Of a stretch of DNA of 64,000 nt, positions 1-11,755 are shown in pieces. The stretch lies in NCBI GenBank assembly GCA_016584495.1, contig WAID01000007.1, forward strand, positions 1,040,001 through 1,104,000, given 5' to 3'. Position 1 is the first letter of the stretch; every line of letters starts with the position of its first letter. The notes under the pieces are model-generated. The model worked only from the letters and a program-made list of their open reading frames with translations. It was not told where the DNA came from and searched no databases. The position numbers were made by a program, and so were the translations under genes. Origin of the DNA: Celoporthe dispersa. Lineage: Eukaryota; Ascomycota; Sordariomycetes; Diaporthales; Cryphonectriaceae.

Positions 1-1313
1 AAAAGAGAGGGGCCGGGTGCACCAACAACCAAAGAGGGGTTGGGAATGGGTGGGTGGGTGGAAAGTCTGGTCGGCTCGGTGGTTCCTCACTTCTTTCGGT
101 GGCGCCAGCCCATATATACCGAACCGGATATTGGCTGACTCTGGGACCTCTGTGCTTACGGCCAGAAACGGGGTCTGACTTGCCTTGCTAGCTTTGGGAG
201 AACCGTGGGTGGGGAGAGAGAGAGAAAGAAAAAAAAAGAAGAAAGAAAAAAAAGAGGAAGAAGAAAGGTTGACTGGCTACCAGCCATGCTTATGCTGCCT
301 GCACGTAGGAGGAGGAGTAGGAAGAGGAGGGGCAGTGCGGCGTACGTCAGTCACATCGATTCCATCCAAGGTGCGATTCTGGAGTAGGAGTAAGCCTATC
401 TGGGTGGGATAATATGGTGTCGTGCGTCTTCATGTAAGCTAGTAAGCTGCATGCCATTCTTTTCAGAGAAAAGAAAAAAAAAGAAGAAAAAAAAAACCTG
501 CCTGCTGCTGCACGTCTGATCCCTCAACCCGAGAATCACGCCTTTTTTTCCCCCTCTTTCTTTCTTTTGCAAGATGGCTGGCTGACCTACAGGCTGATCC
601 GCAGCTAGAGGTCCCCCTCCTCCCCTTCTCTGCTCTTCCATACTCTGCGGCACAGGCCCAACCTGTGGTGCGGTTGGTTTGTGCAGGAAGGGAGGGTTGC
701 ACAGAGAAGAGGGACTAGGTGATCCCGAGGAGAAAGGTATTCATATATCATCGTCTCACGAGAGAAGAGAAAACAGCTTGATGATTTGTCGAGAAGGTGG
801 AGGGCCGGCTTCTTGTCACATATCATGTCATCGTGGGATATTTCGAGAGTTGGCGGTTGATTCTCATCCCACACGATACAACCCTCTGTCGCTTTTTACT
901 TGTTGGAAGATTTTGAAGAGGGGGGGAGAGAAAAAAAAAGGAAAAAGTTTAAAAAGGACATATTCTTCTGCACGTCAGGCTCAACGGTCCCAAAGTCCCA
1001 ACACACGCCTAAAGAACAGCCCAGTAAGATAGCCCCCATCATAGACACCGCCCACCCCACCCCACCATTCCTCCCCCACTATCAAAATCCTCCCCCTGGA
1101 ATCCGCGGCCGGATCGAGGGCACGACAGAAAAATCCTACCGTGGAGATCGATCACCCTCTTCTCTCTCTTTTTTTTTCACTCCCACCCGGAGGCGATGGC
1201 GGCGGCGGCGGCGGCGACAGCGGTGGGCGATAAGCCTGAGACATAGGATCTAGATCTTACCTGGGCGATGACACTTGCGATGGTCCGAAGGAGAAGGGGT
1301 CCACGTGGACACC

Positions 1314-1350
<37 letters not shown>

Positions 1351-2860
1351 ACATTTTGCGTGCCATCGTGAGATGTAAGAGGGAAAAAGGTGTGGTGGGG
1401 GTAAGAGGGAGGAGGGAGGGAGTGGGGCGTGTAGTGGTGGTGCATCGCATTTCTCTTTTCTCTCCCAACTTGTAGCAATACAGGAAGGTAGGTAAGGTAA
1501 GAGGGAGAGAGAAGAGAGGAGGGGGAAAGGATTCGGGACGAAGGATGTCTCGAGCCTGCATACACAGACAAATCCGGGCCGGCTGAGATCAACGCCTGGG
1601 TAGACAGGCAGGTGACATACCCTCTGTCCTTTCTGCCGCGAGTCTTGCATTTTTCGTATCGCATTGTGCTGCTAGGTTTGGTGTACCGTTGGTGGCAACA
1701 GTCTTAGCGAGGAAGAAAGAAAGAGAAAGAAAGAAAAAAAAAAAATCAAAACCCACGTGTCATGGCCGACGTTTCAGGGCCGGCGCCGTCATCATTGTCG
1801 GCGTCGGGCACCGGCGTTGAGGCCTTTTGGAGCCCCGTTGATTGTGTGTGTTTGTGTGTGGAGGAAACCTAGGTCGAAAGATAGTGGACTGTAATTTGAT
1901 TTACTATTGCTCTTACGAGTAGTTGTGAACAAGCACCGGTCAAAACACCATTTTGTTGTCACGATGAGGGCAGGGAGGCACCAATGCAAGATAAAAAACG
2001 AATGACAAAGTTCGCTAGAGAATAGAAACTTGTTACAATGTTTGAATCCTCAAAATGGCTGCAAGAGCTGACGGTCCTGACCCAGGCCTCCCTTCTACTA
2101 CTGTGTTTTACTTTCCCATTCCTTCTTCTCACAAGATTGCTCGAGAATCAGACCACACGGCCCCCAGTTTGTATTTCCTTTTCCGAATTCCAAAACCCAC
2201 ACCATCCATTCATCCCCGCCATCCACGCCAGAAGGTATTCCTGAGGAGAGGGGGGGTTTTTTTTTTTGTGTGTGTTTTTGCCCCCCCCCCACCTTCTCCC
2301 TCTCCCTCGCACCACCTGGTGTCAGAAACAAGGCTCGCTCTCAAACCAGGAAAAAACAGCCCCCAACCACCAGTCACCACCAGCTTGTAATCGTACAACA
2401 AGCCCTGTGAATACATACTCCGTACACGCCACTGAGATCCTCTCCTGAAGGATCCGATCAGGGTTTTTTTGTCCTCCCAAGTGCCAAACCGATTTGTCAT
2501 TCAAGCATTGCGCCCCTCCTGTTGTGTGTGTGTGTGTCAAAGAGAAAAAGAGTTTGGCTAGCAAACTGTGTTGGTACATTGAACAACAGGAGGGGCAAGA
2601 TGTTGTAAATGCTGCAGCAGAACTTTTGATGTGTGTTGTCGTGACTCCCATCTTCAAATGACGCCGTTGGTCGTCGGTGGAGGCCGAAAAGCACTCTCAC
2701 CATAGAATCCCTAGAGTTCGGGGCTTGCTCCGCAGAAAAGAGAAATAAAGAAAAGAGGTAGCGGTGTGGGCCAAAGAAAAGCTTCGTGCGGTCGTGCGGG
2801 GCATAAACCTCAGAAGAGACGCGGAGAGGTCTGCCTGCGACGGGGGAAAAGCTCTTCCTC
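1..2860. other. Gene-free left end, downstream of the msn2-like gene
   Basis: No reading frame here has a recognisable domain, a credible splice pattern or a plausible composition. The stretch contains purine tracts (about 210-265 and 470-500), a CA dinucleotide repeat near 1318-1349, GGC-type trinucleotides near 1195-1225 and pyrimidine tracts. It includes the 3' flank of the minus-strand gene that ends at 2861. I see no RNA gene. Confidence 0.6.
1318..1349. repeat. (CA)n microsatellite
   Basis: An uninterrupted CA/AC dinucleotide run of about 30 bases, read directly. It lies in the gene-free left end. Confidence 0.9.
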
Positions 2861-4811
2861 TTACTCAGCACGCTTCCTCTTCCTCTTGGCGGCCGAGTCG
2901 CCAGAGTCTGACAGCTCGCCTGCAGGGTTGACGGGGATCTCAGATGCCACCTGGAACAGCACCTTGCCGTAGTTGGCGTACTCGTCGTGGCCATGCGCGC
3001 CACCCATAGGCGGAGCCGGGTACATAGCGGGGTGGTGGTAGTGACCGGCCATGTCGTGCTCGTCAATGAGGTTCATGACGATGGCGCCGGAGCCGTGGGT
3101 GCGCTGGTGCTGGGTCAGGTTGTCGGAGCGCGAGAACTTCTTGCCGCACTCGTTGCACTCAAAGGGCTTGTCCTCGGTGTGCAGCGAGCGGTAGTGGCGC
3201 TTCAGGTGCTCCTGGCGGCGGAAGCGGCGGTTGCAGAGCTCGCAGACGAAGGTCTTGCTGGGGTCCTCGGTCAGGGACTGCTTGCGGCCGCGGCGGTTGG
3301 GGACCGAGGAGGGGGTGCCGCTGTCAGAGCCGGAGGAGGCGTTGCCGCTGGGCGTGGAGGACTCGGCGGCAGCGCTGCCGCTCTGGCCGTCAGAGCCCTG
3401 CTGTGGCTGCTGGGTGGTGGCGGCGGCACTGCTGCCCTGCTCGGCCCCTGCAGCTGTGTCTACCTCGATGCTGCCGTGGTCCTTCTTGATGCGCTTGTTG
3501 CGGTGGCCGTCGCAGCTGGCACCCGAGTCGGAGGGGCTGGGCATGCCAAAGGACTGCGCCTCGTAGTCGCCGTAGGAGGAGAAGCTGTGCGAGGTGGCGC
3601 CGGAGCTGGAGCGCGAGCGGGAGGCCTGGTCGCCCAGGTGGACGAGGCCCTGGACGAAGCTGTCCTCGGAGGCGAGGTCAGAGAAGTCGTCGTAGATGGG
3701 CAGGCCGTGGGGCACGGGCGGTGTGACGTCCGAGAAGGAAGAGCTGACGCTGGAGATTGCAGGGGTTGTTTGTCCGTGGGAGAAGGTGTCACCTCGGAAC
3801 ACAAGCTCGCCTTCCTGTGTCGCCAGCGCGGAGATGGAGAACTCGGGAGCCAGTGTCGGGTTGACCGTGCCGACCGTCAGGTTGCGCGGGTCGCAGAAGT
3901 CAAAGTCCAGCGAGGGGTGCTCTGATGTGACAGAGTTGGCGTAGGTTGGCGGAGGGGGAGAAGGAGACAGGGACGGGCACGAGGTGGTTGTGGATGCAGC
4001 CGCAGAGGTGAAGTCACAAGGGGCGGGAGACGAGCAGCTGGGAGCTTGGGCCTGCTGGTGCGGGAGGTACACTGTGAAAAGGAAAAAAAAGAGAGCCGCT
4101 TGTCAGCACACACGTTCACACCGGGGTAATAATAGGAAGAGAAAAAAAAAAAAAGGGAAAAAGTCCTGTGTCGGACTTGTGCCAATTATTCTTTTTTTTC
4201 TCTTTCTCTTTGAGACTCACCTGGTGTCATTGGCGGCGAGGCGCAGCTGTGCCAGTCCAGGTTGGGGAACTGCTCGACGGGCTGAGGAACTTCCTCCTCC
4301 TTCAGGCCCATGGCGTTGTGGTCCAGCCCAGAGAACATGGGATTCAGCGGCGTGGCCAGCATGTCGCAGCTGCCAGGGCTGCTCATGACGCTGCCGGCCG
4401 TGGACAGCGCTGGTGTCTGGGGATAGCACAGCCCATCGACGCCCTCAAACTTGTCGGTGTCCAGCACGATGGTTGGCCTGTGGAGCTGCTGGTGCATGCG
4501 CACCGGTGAGGCCTGGGGGTGAGCACCTGCTGGGGCGCGCTGGTGAAGCTGGGCTTGCTGGGCTGGCTCATGGGCGGCTGCGAGCACGAGGAACTGGGCC
4601 GCGAGAACACCGGCGTCGAGGGCAGCGGCGAGGACGGGAGCACCGGCACTGGTGGGAACACCTGGATCTGCTGTGGGATGTGGTGTGCGTAGGCGTGGTG
4701 AGGCTGCTGCTGTGGGATGAAGTGGCCGTGACTCCTGTTCTCCGAGTGAGGGTCTGGGCTGTAGTAGAAGAAGGCCGGGGCCATCTGCTGTTGAGCCATC
4801 ATGGGTTCCAT
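2861..4811 (-). CDS. msn2: Msn2/Msn4-like C2H2 zinc-finger stress transcription factor (Seb1 type)
   Basis: Exon 1 runs 4811-4221 and exon 2 runs 4071-2861. The 149 bp intron (4220-4072) has donor GTGAGT and acceptor TTTTCACAG and splits a Val codon. The start MEPMMAQQQ and the Gln/Pro/Ser-rich N-terminal half fit the fungal Msn2/Seb1 family, which activates genes through STRE (AGGGG) elements. Two adjacent C2H2 fingers sit near residues 474-523 of the about 600-residue protein, each CX2CX12H; the first ends HX4H and the second HX3H. Just upstream is a basic stretch followed by RKQSL, which resembles the PKA-site/NLS region known from yeast Msn2, so cAMP-PKA control of localisation is inferred. 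Exon 1 changes frame at a run of five G (4515-4519, + strand): the family-like LTP-QASPVRMHQQ segment continues only if one base is added, and the coding length then becomes a multiple of three (601 codons). I treat this as a likely sequence error. Confidence 0.9.
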
Positions 4812-7800
4812 TGTGTGTGTTGTGTGGAATTGTTGCTGGGTCTGCCGGTTCCTGACTTGTCAGCCTCCGTGTTCTCGGTGCTGTGTGTGAGAGAGACAGA
4901 GAGGACCACCCACCAAGCTGTTGATCTGTATCACAGGTCGATCTGTTGCTTTCCGACTTTCCAAATAAACTTGTGTCTTTTAAAGTATTAAGGATATACG
5001 ATGCGGGGTTTGTAATTGTACAAGTCTCTGGGCCGAGAGGCGTTGTTGATGTCGAGGCAAGCTGGCCTAATGATGGTCGTATCGGTTCGTTCCGATTCAA
5101 AGAATGGATGGCAGCCTCGAGGTCCGGTAGGAGCGAGGGTTGCTGTCTTAATAGTTTGATACTCGAGAGGCGTTGTTGTACATGGATCTCGTCTTGGGAG
5201 GAGGCGCGGGGGAATGGACGGTCTGATGTTGATTGACTGACCCTCTTTCCTGGTCCGGGAAGGTATAAATAAATACAGGTGATAGAGGAAGGGGGGGAAG
5301 ACGCGTCGTCGTCAACTATATCAAGAACGAGGTATACTTAAAGAAGGGATGGAAGCGGGTGTTCCAAGCTCGAGTCAAAAAAAGGAAGGGAACCGATATG
5401 TAAATAGAAGAGGAGGGAAAAGAATCATGCGTCCAACAATCTGCCGATCATGAAGTGGAAACAAGAGCGAGCGTGGTCGAAGTGGGATCTCCAGAGGAAT
5501 ATGTAAAGAGCGGGCGGCATGTGTGGTGTGCAGAGAAACAGAGAATCAGCAGAGCCCAGACAGGTAAAGGTCGCTACAGCACCTCCAGGGCCCAGGACCA
5601 TCGGATGGGGTGGCATCTGGACTGCGCAAGGGTGCGAGTTACGGGGGCCTGGCACTTGTCCCGGCCTCTCTCTCTCTTCACCCTGGCTCCTTCATGAAGC
5701 CACCACAGACCGCGGAACCGAGTGCTGCTAATGCCCCACGACCACCCCCGTCGAGCGTTCCCTCCACCGAGCCCACCACACCTCTTGGGGCTGTCTCACG
5801 CTGCTCTCGTCGCCGCTGACGAGGCAGCGAGGGCTCGACTGACCAGGGGGGGCTCGACAGTACCCACACACCCTTCTCCCCTTCTCCCCTTGCCCTTGTC
5901 TGGGGCAAGGTGGGCGCAGCGGCGCTAGGCCATATCTATTTTGGCGACCTCTCCCGACCAGGCTGTCGGAAGTACCGCCCATCGATGGGTACTTGGCCCT
6001 CTGAGACGAGGGTCCCATGGCGTTCCGGGTCCCCGGAAGTGAACCAGATTCCAAGCAGTGGAGAACAGAGTGGTGGGACCCTCTGGAGTGCGGTGGACAG
6101 ACCCCTGCGTCGACGCCTCCAGAGAGGGAAAGAAAGAAGAGAGGAGAGAGAGCCTGGAGGGACAGGTACGGGAGGGCATACGACATCTCGCAGCTCACAA
6201 GTGTGGGCGACCCTGGCCTGCCTGCGTGACACTCTTGTGCGTTCCTGCAGACGGCGCCATGAGAGAGCTTGGTCACCTCCGGCTGTTACTGGTCAGTTGT
6301 CTACCACAAGAGGCGTCTGGCTCTGCTGAAGCGGCAACACGAGGAAGACTGGGCCCGGAGGCGCTGTACCATAGGACGGGTGATGCAGGCACAAACACGA
6401 CGGGCTGGGCTGATTTCGCCACCGCACGCTCTCTCTCTCTGTCTTTGTCTCGCGCGCGCTGCCAGTAGAGAGTACCCTGGCGGCTATTGGGCGGCGCGAG
6501 GAGACGACGGGTCTGTCTGCACTCTCGCCCTCTCTCGCCCTCTCCTCTCTCTCTTTCAGGCCGAGCCTGCATGAGCAGAACCCGTCCCACAGGCGCCACA
6601 GTCGAGGTGAGCTGTCCAGCTGGGGATCGTATTGTGCTGTTAGTGCTGTTCTGCCATGGATTCGAGGTGTGGAAACCAGAAATCTCGCAGTAGGCTTGAT
6701 ACGAGTGCGCATGCTGCTCCGTGCATGAATAGTGCAGCAAGATCGTACGGGGATGTCGCTCGTAATTTGGAGACAACCTTGGGAGAGGCCGCACGCCATT
6801 AGCATTCCTGCTATGTACCATAGTACCTACAGTACAGTACATGGTGTGCCGTGGTGGTGTATAATCGCTCAGTGGTTGGCGGGACAGTATTGGTCGGGCT
6901 GCACGCACGCAGCGTGCGAGATCGGGAGCGCATTGGACAGGATCTAGGAGAGGAACCAAGGACGAATCGCTTGGGATTTGCGCACCAGTCCCCCGCTGTC
7001 GTGGGTTCGGTGGCCGCTTGGGCCCAATCCGATGCGCTGGTTGGGCTTCGGGCCCATCACCAATCTCCACAAGTCTTGTACAGATTCATACTGTGCCCTG
7101 TTGGGGCCTGCATTACGTCGGCGGAGCGGTGGGCGCTGCTCCACCTGATAGGACAGCGACGCAGACGGCAGCCGCTCGCTGACCGCACAATCCAGCGTGT
7201 TGTTCGACGCTATCGCTAGACGTGCTGGGCCGGACAGCAACGCAGCGCAGCGAGACAAATCCATTCGCTGCTCGCCGTCGAGACGCCAGACCGATTGTTT
7301 GACTCCAGTCCCGCGGACAACGTGCTGCCCACGACTGGTCCTGCTGGATCACGCTAGGCATGGTCGGTGGTTTTCCTGTCCAGAGCACATGCAGGACATG
7401 GTCCCCAAATCGCCAACAAGACAGGACAGGACAGAAAGCACAGGCGCCTCGCTATCGACTGCACCTGCGAGCGCGATAGGACGGAGCATCTCGCCGCGAG
7501 CCCAGAGTGGGGTGTGTGTGTGTATCTTTCGACCTGATGCCAGCGGAAGTACTTCGGCAGGACAAAGTTTCGCGGACCTGTTGGAGACACTTGACTTCAT
7601 GCGCTGGCGATGATCTTCAGGCACCTCCCATGCCCCGAGAGCTCCCGTACCACGCACTCTGCCAGTCCATCCATGGACGCCAGGGTCTCGAAACACGCCT
7701 CAAGGTTCTGCTAGTTGGACACAACGTCAAGCGCGGCACATGATCTGCTGTTTTGGGCGTCTTCATGAGCGTCAGCCATGGCAGGAATTGACTAGCTGCG

Positions 7801-8772
7801 AGAGAGTAAGAATAGTCGGACCCTGCTGCTTTCCAAGGAGCCGTTATAGAGGTCGGCCTCGGCCAGCAACAAGCCTGCCCCAGCAGCACTGATAGTAGAG
7901 TCTCTGGCGACACAGGCCGAGAGACGCTAGCCACACACGGCAGATACGACTTTGAGCTGGACAGGCATCGTGAGTGATGCCGCCCGCGGTGCCAGACCCT
8001 GCTGGTGGCTGTACACATGCGACGAATAGGCATCCCAGGACACAGTTCGCCTCTCGAGCCGCAGCAGAGAGAAGACGACGACGATGTGTGCAGCCAGCCT
8101 TGTTTGTGGAGTAATGGTGACGCTGGTGGTCCACCCGCTGAGGCCTCTGGGCCTCTGACGCTCGTCTTCTGGTCTTGACCTGGCCGCAATAGTATTGATT
8201 GTACTGTACTTGCTCTAGTACGGTGGTTGAGCGCAGCCAATCCGAAACACCGGGCATGGTTCTGGCGTCAAACGAACAATGGAGATTCGACAAGTTCCTG
8301 GCGGTGACCTGCGTGACGAGATTTGCATCGCAGTCACGCCGAGAGGCCAACCAGAGGCCCTGCGCAGGACACTGGCTGCATGTCGAGGCGGGCCGGCGTG
8401 CTGCAGGCACTTAGACATTGGTGTGCCGCGGGCGGCCAGTCAGAAGGCCAGGGCTCCAACAGGGCGCCATCAAACCCACAAGACTGCTGAGAAGCTCGTG
8501 ATAGCCCGACGTGCCACTCGGTAGCACTGTTGGCTATTGCCTCCCACGTCTTGCCGCCGTCGCAGCGGCTCGCCTGATCCCGTGATGGCTTGTGATGTGC
8601 GATAGCTCGTGGTGATTCTGATTGTCCAGGTTTTTGAAAGCATGCAACTTTGCCCTCAGCCGTCGTCAGCCCTAGGCTAGCACGTCCGACCAGGTCAATC
8701 GGGTATTGCGTAAGTGATGTGCTTGAGGCGAGGATGGCACCATGATTGGACTGTCTCGTGTATGCGCGTGCA

Positions 8773-8824
8773 TCTCTCTCTCTCTCTCTCTTTTTTTTCT
8801 TCGTGTGTGTGTGTGTGTGTGTGT
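8773..8824. repeat. Compound (TC)n - T run - (GT)n microsatellite
   Basis: About 18 bases of TC repeat, then a short T run, then about 22 bases of GT repeat, read directly. Confidence 0.85.
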
Positions 8825-8959
8825 TGCATTTTCGGTAGGGTTGACGACCTTGAGGGCTTCATCACCTGGGCGGGCGACTAGTTAGTTGCTTGGTTTTCGT
8901 GGTACTGGTTGTGCCCTGCCGTAGTAGCCAGTACTATGTGCGGTACACTTTACAGTACT

Positions 8960-8990
8960 GCCTACATGCTATAATATTAAGCATGTAGGC
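8960..8990. repeat. Perfect 11-bp inverted repeat with a 9-base AT-only loop
   Basis: GCCTACATGCT at 8960-8970 is the exact reverse complement of AGCATGTAGGC at 8980-8990. The spacer is ATAATATTA. It could form a hairpin or cruciform or be a symmetric protein site. There is no gene nearby to judge a role as terminator or operator. Confidence 0.7.
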
Positions 8991-9720
8991 TGTCGGTTGG
9001 TAGACACTACTAATTGCTACATGCAGTGCTACAGCAGTACGTACACACAACCGCCTGAGGAGCCCGTCGTGGTTGCCTTTCTGGGCCAAGCTGCTGCCTA
9101 TCATTTTCTTCATCTGGAAGCAGCAGCCCAGGAAGAGGCAGAGAGAGAAAGAGCATACTGGGAGGAAGGAACCACGCATCCTCATTCTTACCATAGGAAT
9201 TCCTTGCAGGTTTTTTTTATTAAAAAAAAAGTTGTTCTGTTCTTGGCTCGCTGTCCTCCCCAGCTGCCCATCATCCTCAATACTGCTGTGGTACCGTCCT
9301 ACACTCTGCTCTGCTCGTTGCCATCCTCCGTCCTTTTGGGAAGAGCGCCTATTGGCTTCCTCGGTTCTCTCTTCCTGACCTGCAGGTGCTCTGCTTGGGA
9401 AACCCTCAACTCCAAACCTCGGTCAGCTATTTGAGGTCAAACCACAACACCAGCAGATCCTACGCTGGTCCACCAAATACTACAACAACTATAGTACTAG
9501 ACGTTTAGTACCTCGTCGATGCCCCTCCTCGTTCATGCCGTTGGGCGCCTGTTGGGCGACTATCTTTGGTGATCTACCTTTTCGATCGGCGTCCTAAAAT
9601 GAAACAACCCCTCCCCCTCCTCCTCTATTCGTCCTACTATGTGCAGTAGCGGATCTGCTCGAGAGGGCCAGCGACGGTCCACAGGCGACTCAGACACGAC
9701 AATCATGTGAAAGACACTGG

Positions 9721-9748
9721 CACACACACACACACACACACACACACC
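9721..9748. repeat. (CA)n microsatellite
   Basis: About 14 uninterrupted CA units followed by CTAC tetramers (CTACCTACCTAC), read directly. Confidence 0.9.
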
Positions 9749-11738
9749 TACCTACCTACATGGGCTGCTGGCAAGAAACCTTGAACGCAACCATTCCCTA
9801 TTCGCCTATATTGCCGCCGTTTCACCTGTCCGGCACTGTCGCATTGCAGCATCACGACGATTGCCACCACCACCAACATGATAGATCCTATGGCTCTGGG
9901 AGGGGATTGGCGATCCAGTATCCCCCTCACCCACTGCGATAGTGCCATTGGCCCGAGGGCCACTCGACTGGCTCGTGACTGGGACATGCGCGCGCCATGC
10001 CGGCGGTCTGGTATGCACCATCCCCTCCTGGGCATGCATGCCTACTGTACGGTGAACCGTCTCACAGCCTGCAGCGTGCAGCTTGCACCTCTCACCACCG
10101 CCTCTAGCTGCATGAATTTCATGTGAGAGCGGCCCACTATCTCTTTCTGGAAGCCTGTCAGTGCTGTACAATCAGGCACATTCGATCCATCGCATTTCAT
10201 TCAGCGACAGTGTCCACTCGTCGGGCTATCACAGCAACCCTGCTACGGCTCACCAGCCGTGGAGGGGCCGCTGGGGTATCTTCCAAACTTATCCCTGTCG
10301 TTCTGGGCCCCCAACAAGGAGTCCTCGCCTTCACCGGTCTTCTTCTCTGGAGTCACTCCGCCTGGAGGGGTTTTACTGTGTACCTCCGTACGAGCCCAAG
10401 GCAGCCCGTACTAATGGTACCGTGGTACCTCGGATACAAGTCGTACCTTGCAGGACAGCCCTGCACTTCTGCAGGAACGAGACGGCCACAGCCAGGTGAG
10501 CAGCTTGGATGCGACCGTACGGAAAATTTTGGGTCTCCCACCAGGCTGGACTTGCGGATCCTCTCAACGGCCATACAGTAGAAGCCCAGAGAAACACAAT
10601 CTCCTTGATCAAACCCCCTCCCCTCTCCGCCGGGGTGATGTGAGCACCCCTCCTTTGGTGGTCTGTCGGGACGAAGGATTGCTGATGAGATCTTGGTTCC
10701 TGAGATCTAGAGCACGGGCGGGCGACAGACACAGCGCCGAGGTAATTCGCGCCTACACATGGCGGGCGTCTTGGGCGCCTGGCCTGATGTCCTCCCCAAG
10801 GACGACGGCCTCTGCTATGTAGCTTGTGCGCTGTCTCGTGGGCACACAGTGCTCCATGCAGCCGGAAATGCAATTTGATGGAGAGGCGGCGTTCCTGTCT
10901 TGACCGTTCAGACCGTCTTTTGGGCCACCCCCGTCGGACTGCGTACTGTGGCAGATGGGCAGTGGGTTCATCCGTGAGGGCCGGCAAAAATCGTCCTTCA
11001 TCTGGAGCAACCGGGTCACAGGCTGCAGATTCCGGGCCCGATAAAAGAGAGAGCTTGCAGGACCCGACTTTTCGCTCCCAGGCTCAAGCCCTCAGCGCAG
11101 ACGAGCAAGGGAGCCAGCCAACCGCAAGGTCGCAGGAAGAGGCCCTAGAAGATGGGCCCAGGAGATCCCTTGCCTGCGCACTCACGGACAAGCTTGCTCT
11201 GATATCAATCCTTGGCAGATGGACCTTGACGGCTGTCCTGGCACGCCTGGCCACTCACTAGTGGTCATAGTGTGCTGGTGCGGATAAGCGCGATTTCTTT
11301 TGGTCATCAGATTGCCCGCACGAACGATCTCGCCACCAGATTGCTGGGCCCCCTCCCCAAAGATATGAAGCGAGACTTGGTTGTCATGCCCAATAGATCC
11401 CGACCGCAGGCTCATTGCGGTACAAGGGCTCTCTCTCATCATTTCGATCATCACGGGAGCGGAGGGCTGGCCTGGCTTGGCGCGGATCTGACGACGACGC
11501 TCTTGGTCAGGCATTCGGACGTCCTGACTTGTGAAATGTCACTATCACCAGCAACATATCGCCACGGCAGGCAGGGGCTCGCCGGCGTCCAGTCTCGCCT
11601 GTGAACCGACGCGAGATCAGACCAAGATGGTCTGCCAGGCACGTGTCATGCGACGATTCCCCACAAGGTGAAAACCTCTCTCCCCGGCGGGTCAGCGGCC
11701 TAAGCTGCCAGGCCTCTGACCCCTCTCTCATCCCTCTT

Positions 11739-11755
11739 CCCCCCCCCCCCCCCCC
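11739..11755. repeat. Poly-C tract
   Basis: A run of 17 C followed by TC dinucleotides and a further C run. Such a tract is a likely place for length error in the assembly. Confidence 0.85.

Noticed and set aside
2987..3925. 312-codon plus-strand open frame across the msn2-like gene
   Set aside because: It is the antisense shadow of GC-rich zinc-finger coding sequence; Val/Ala/Gly/Leu-rich with no domain.
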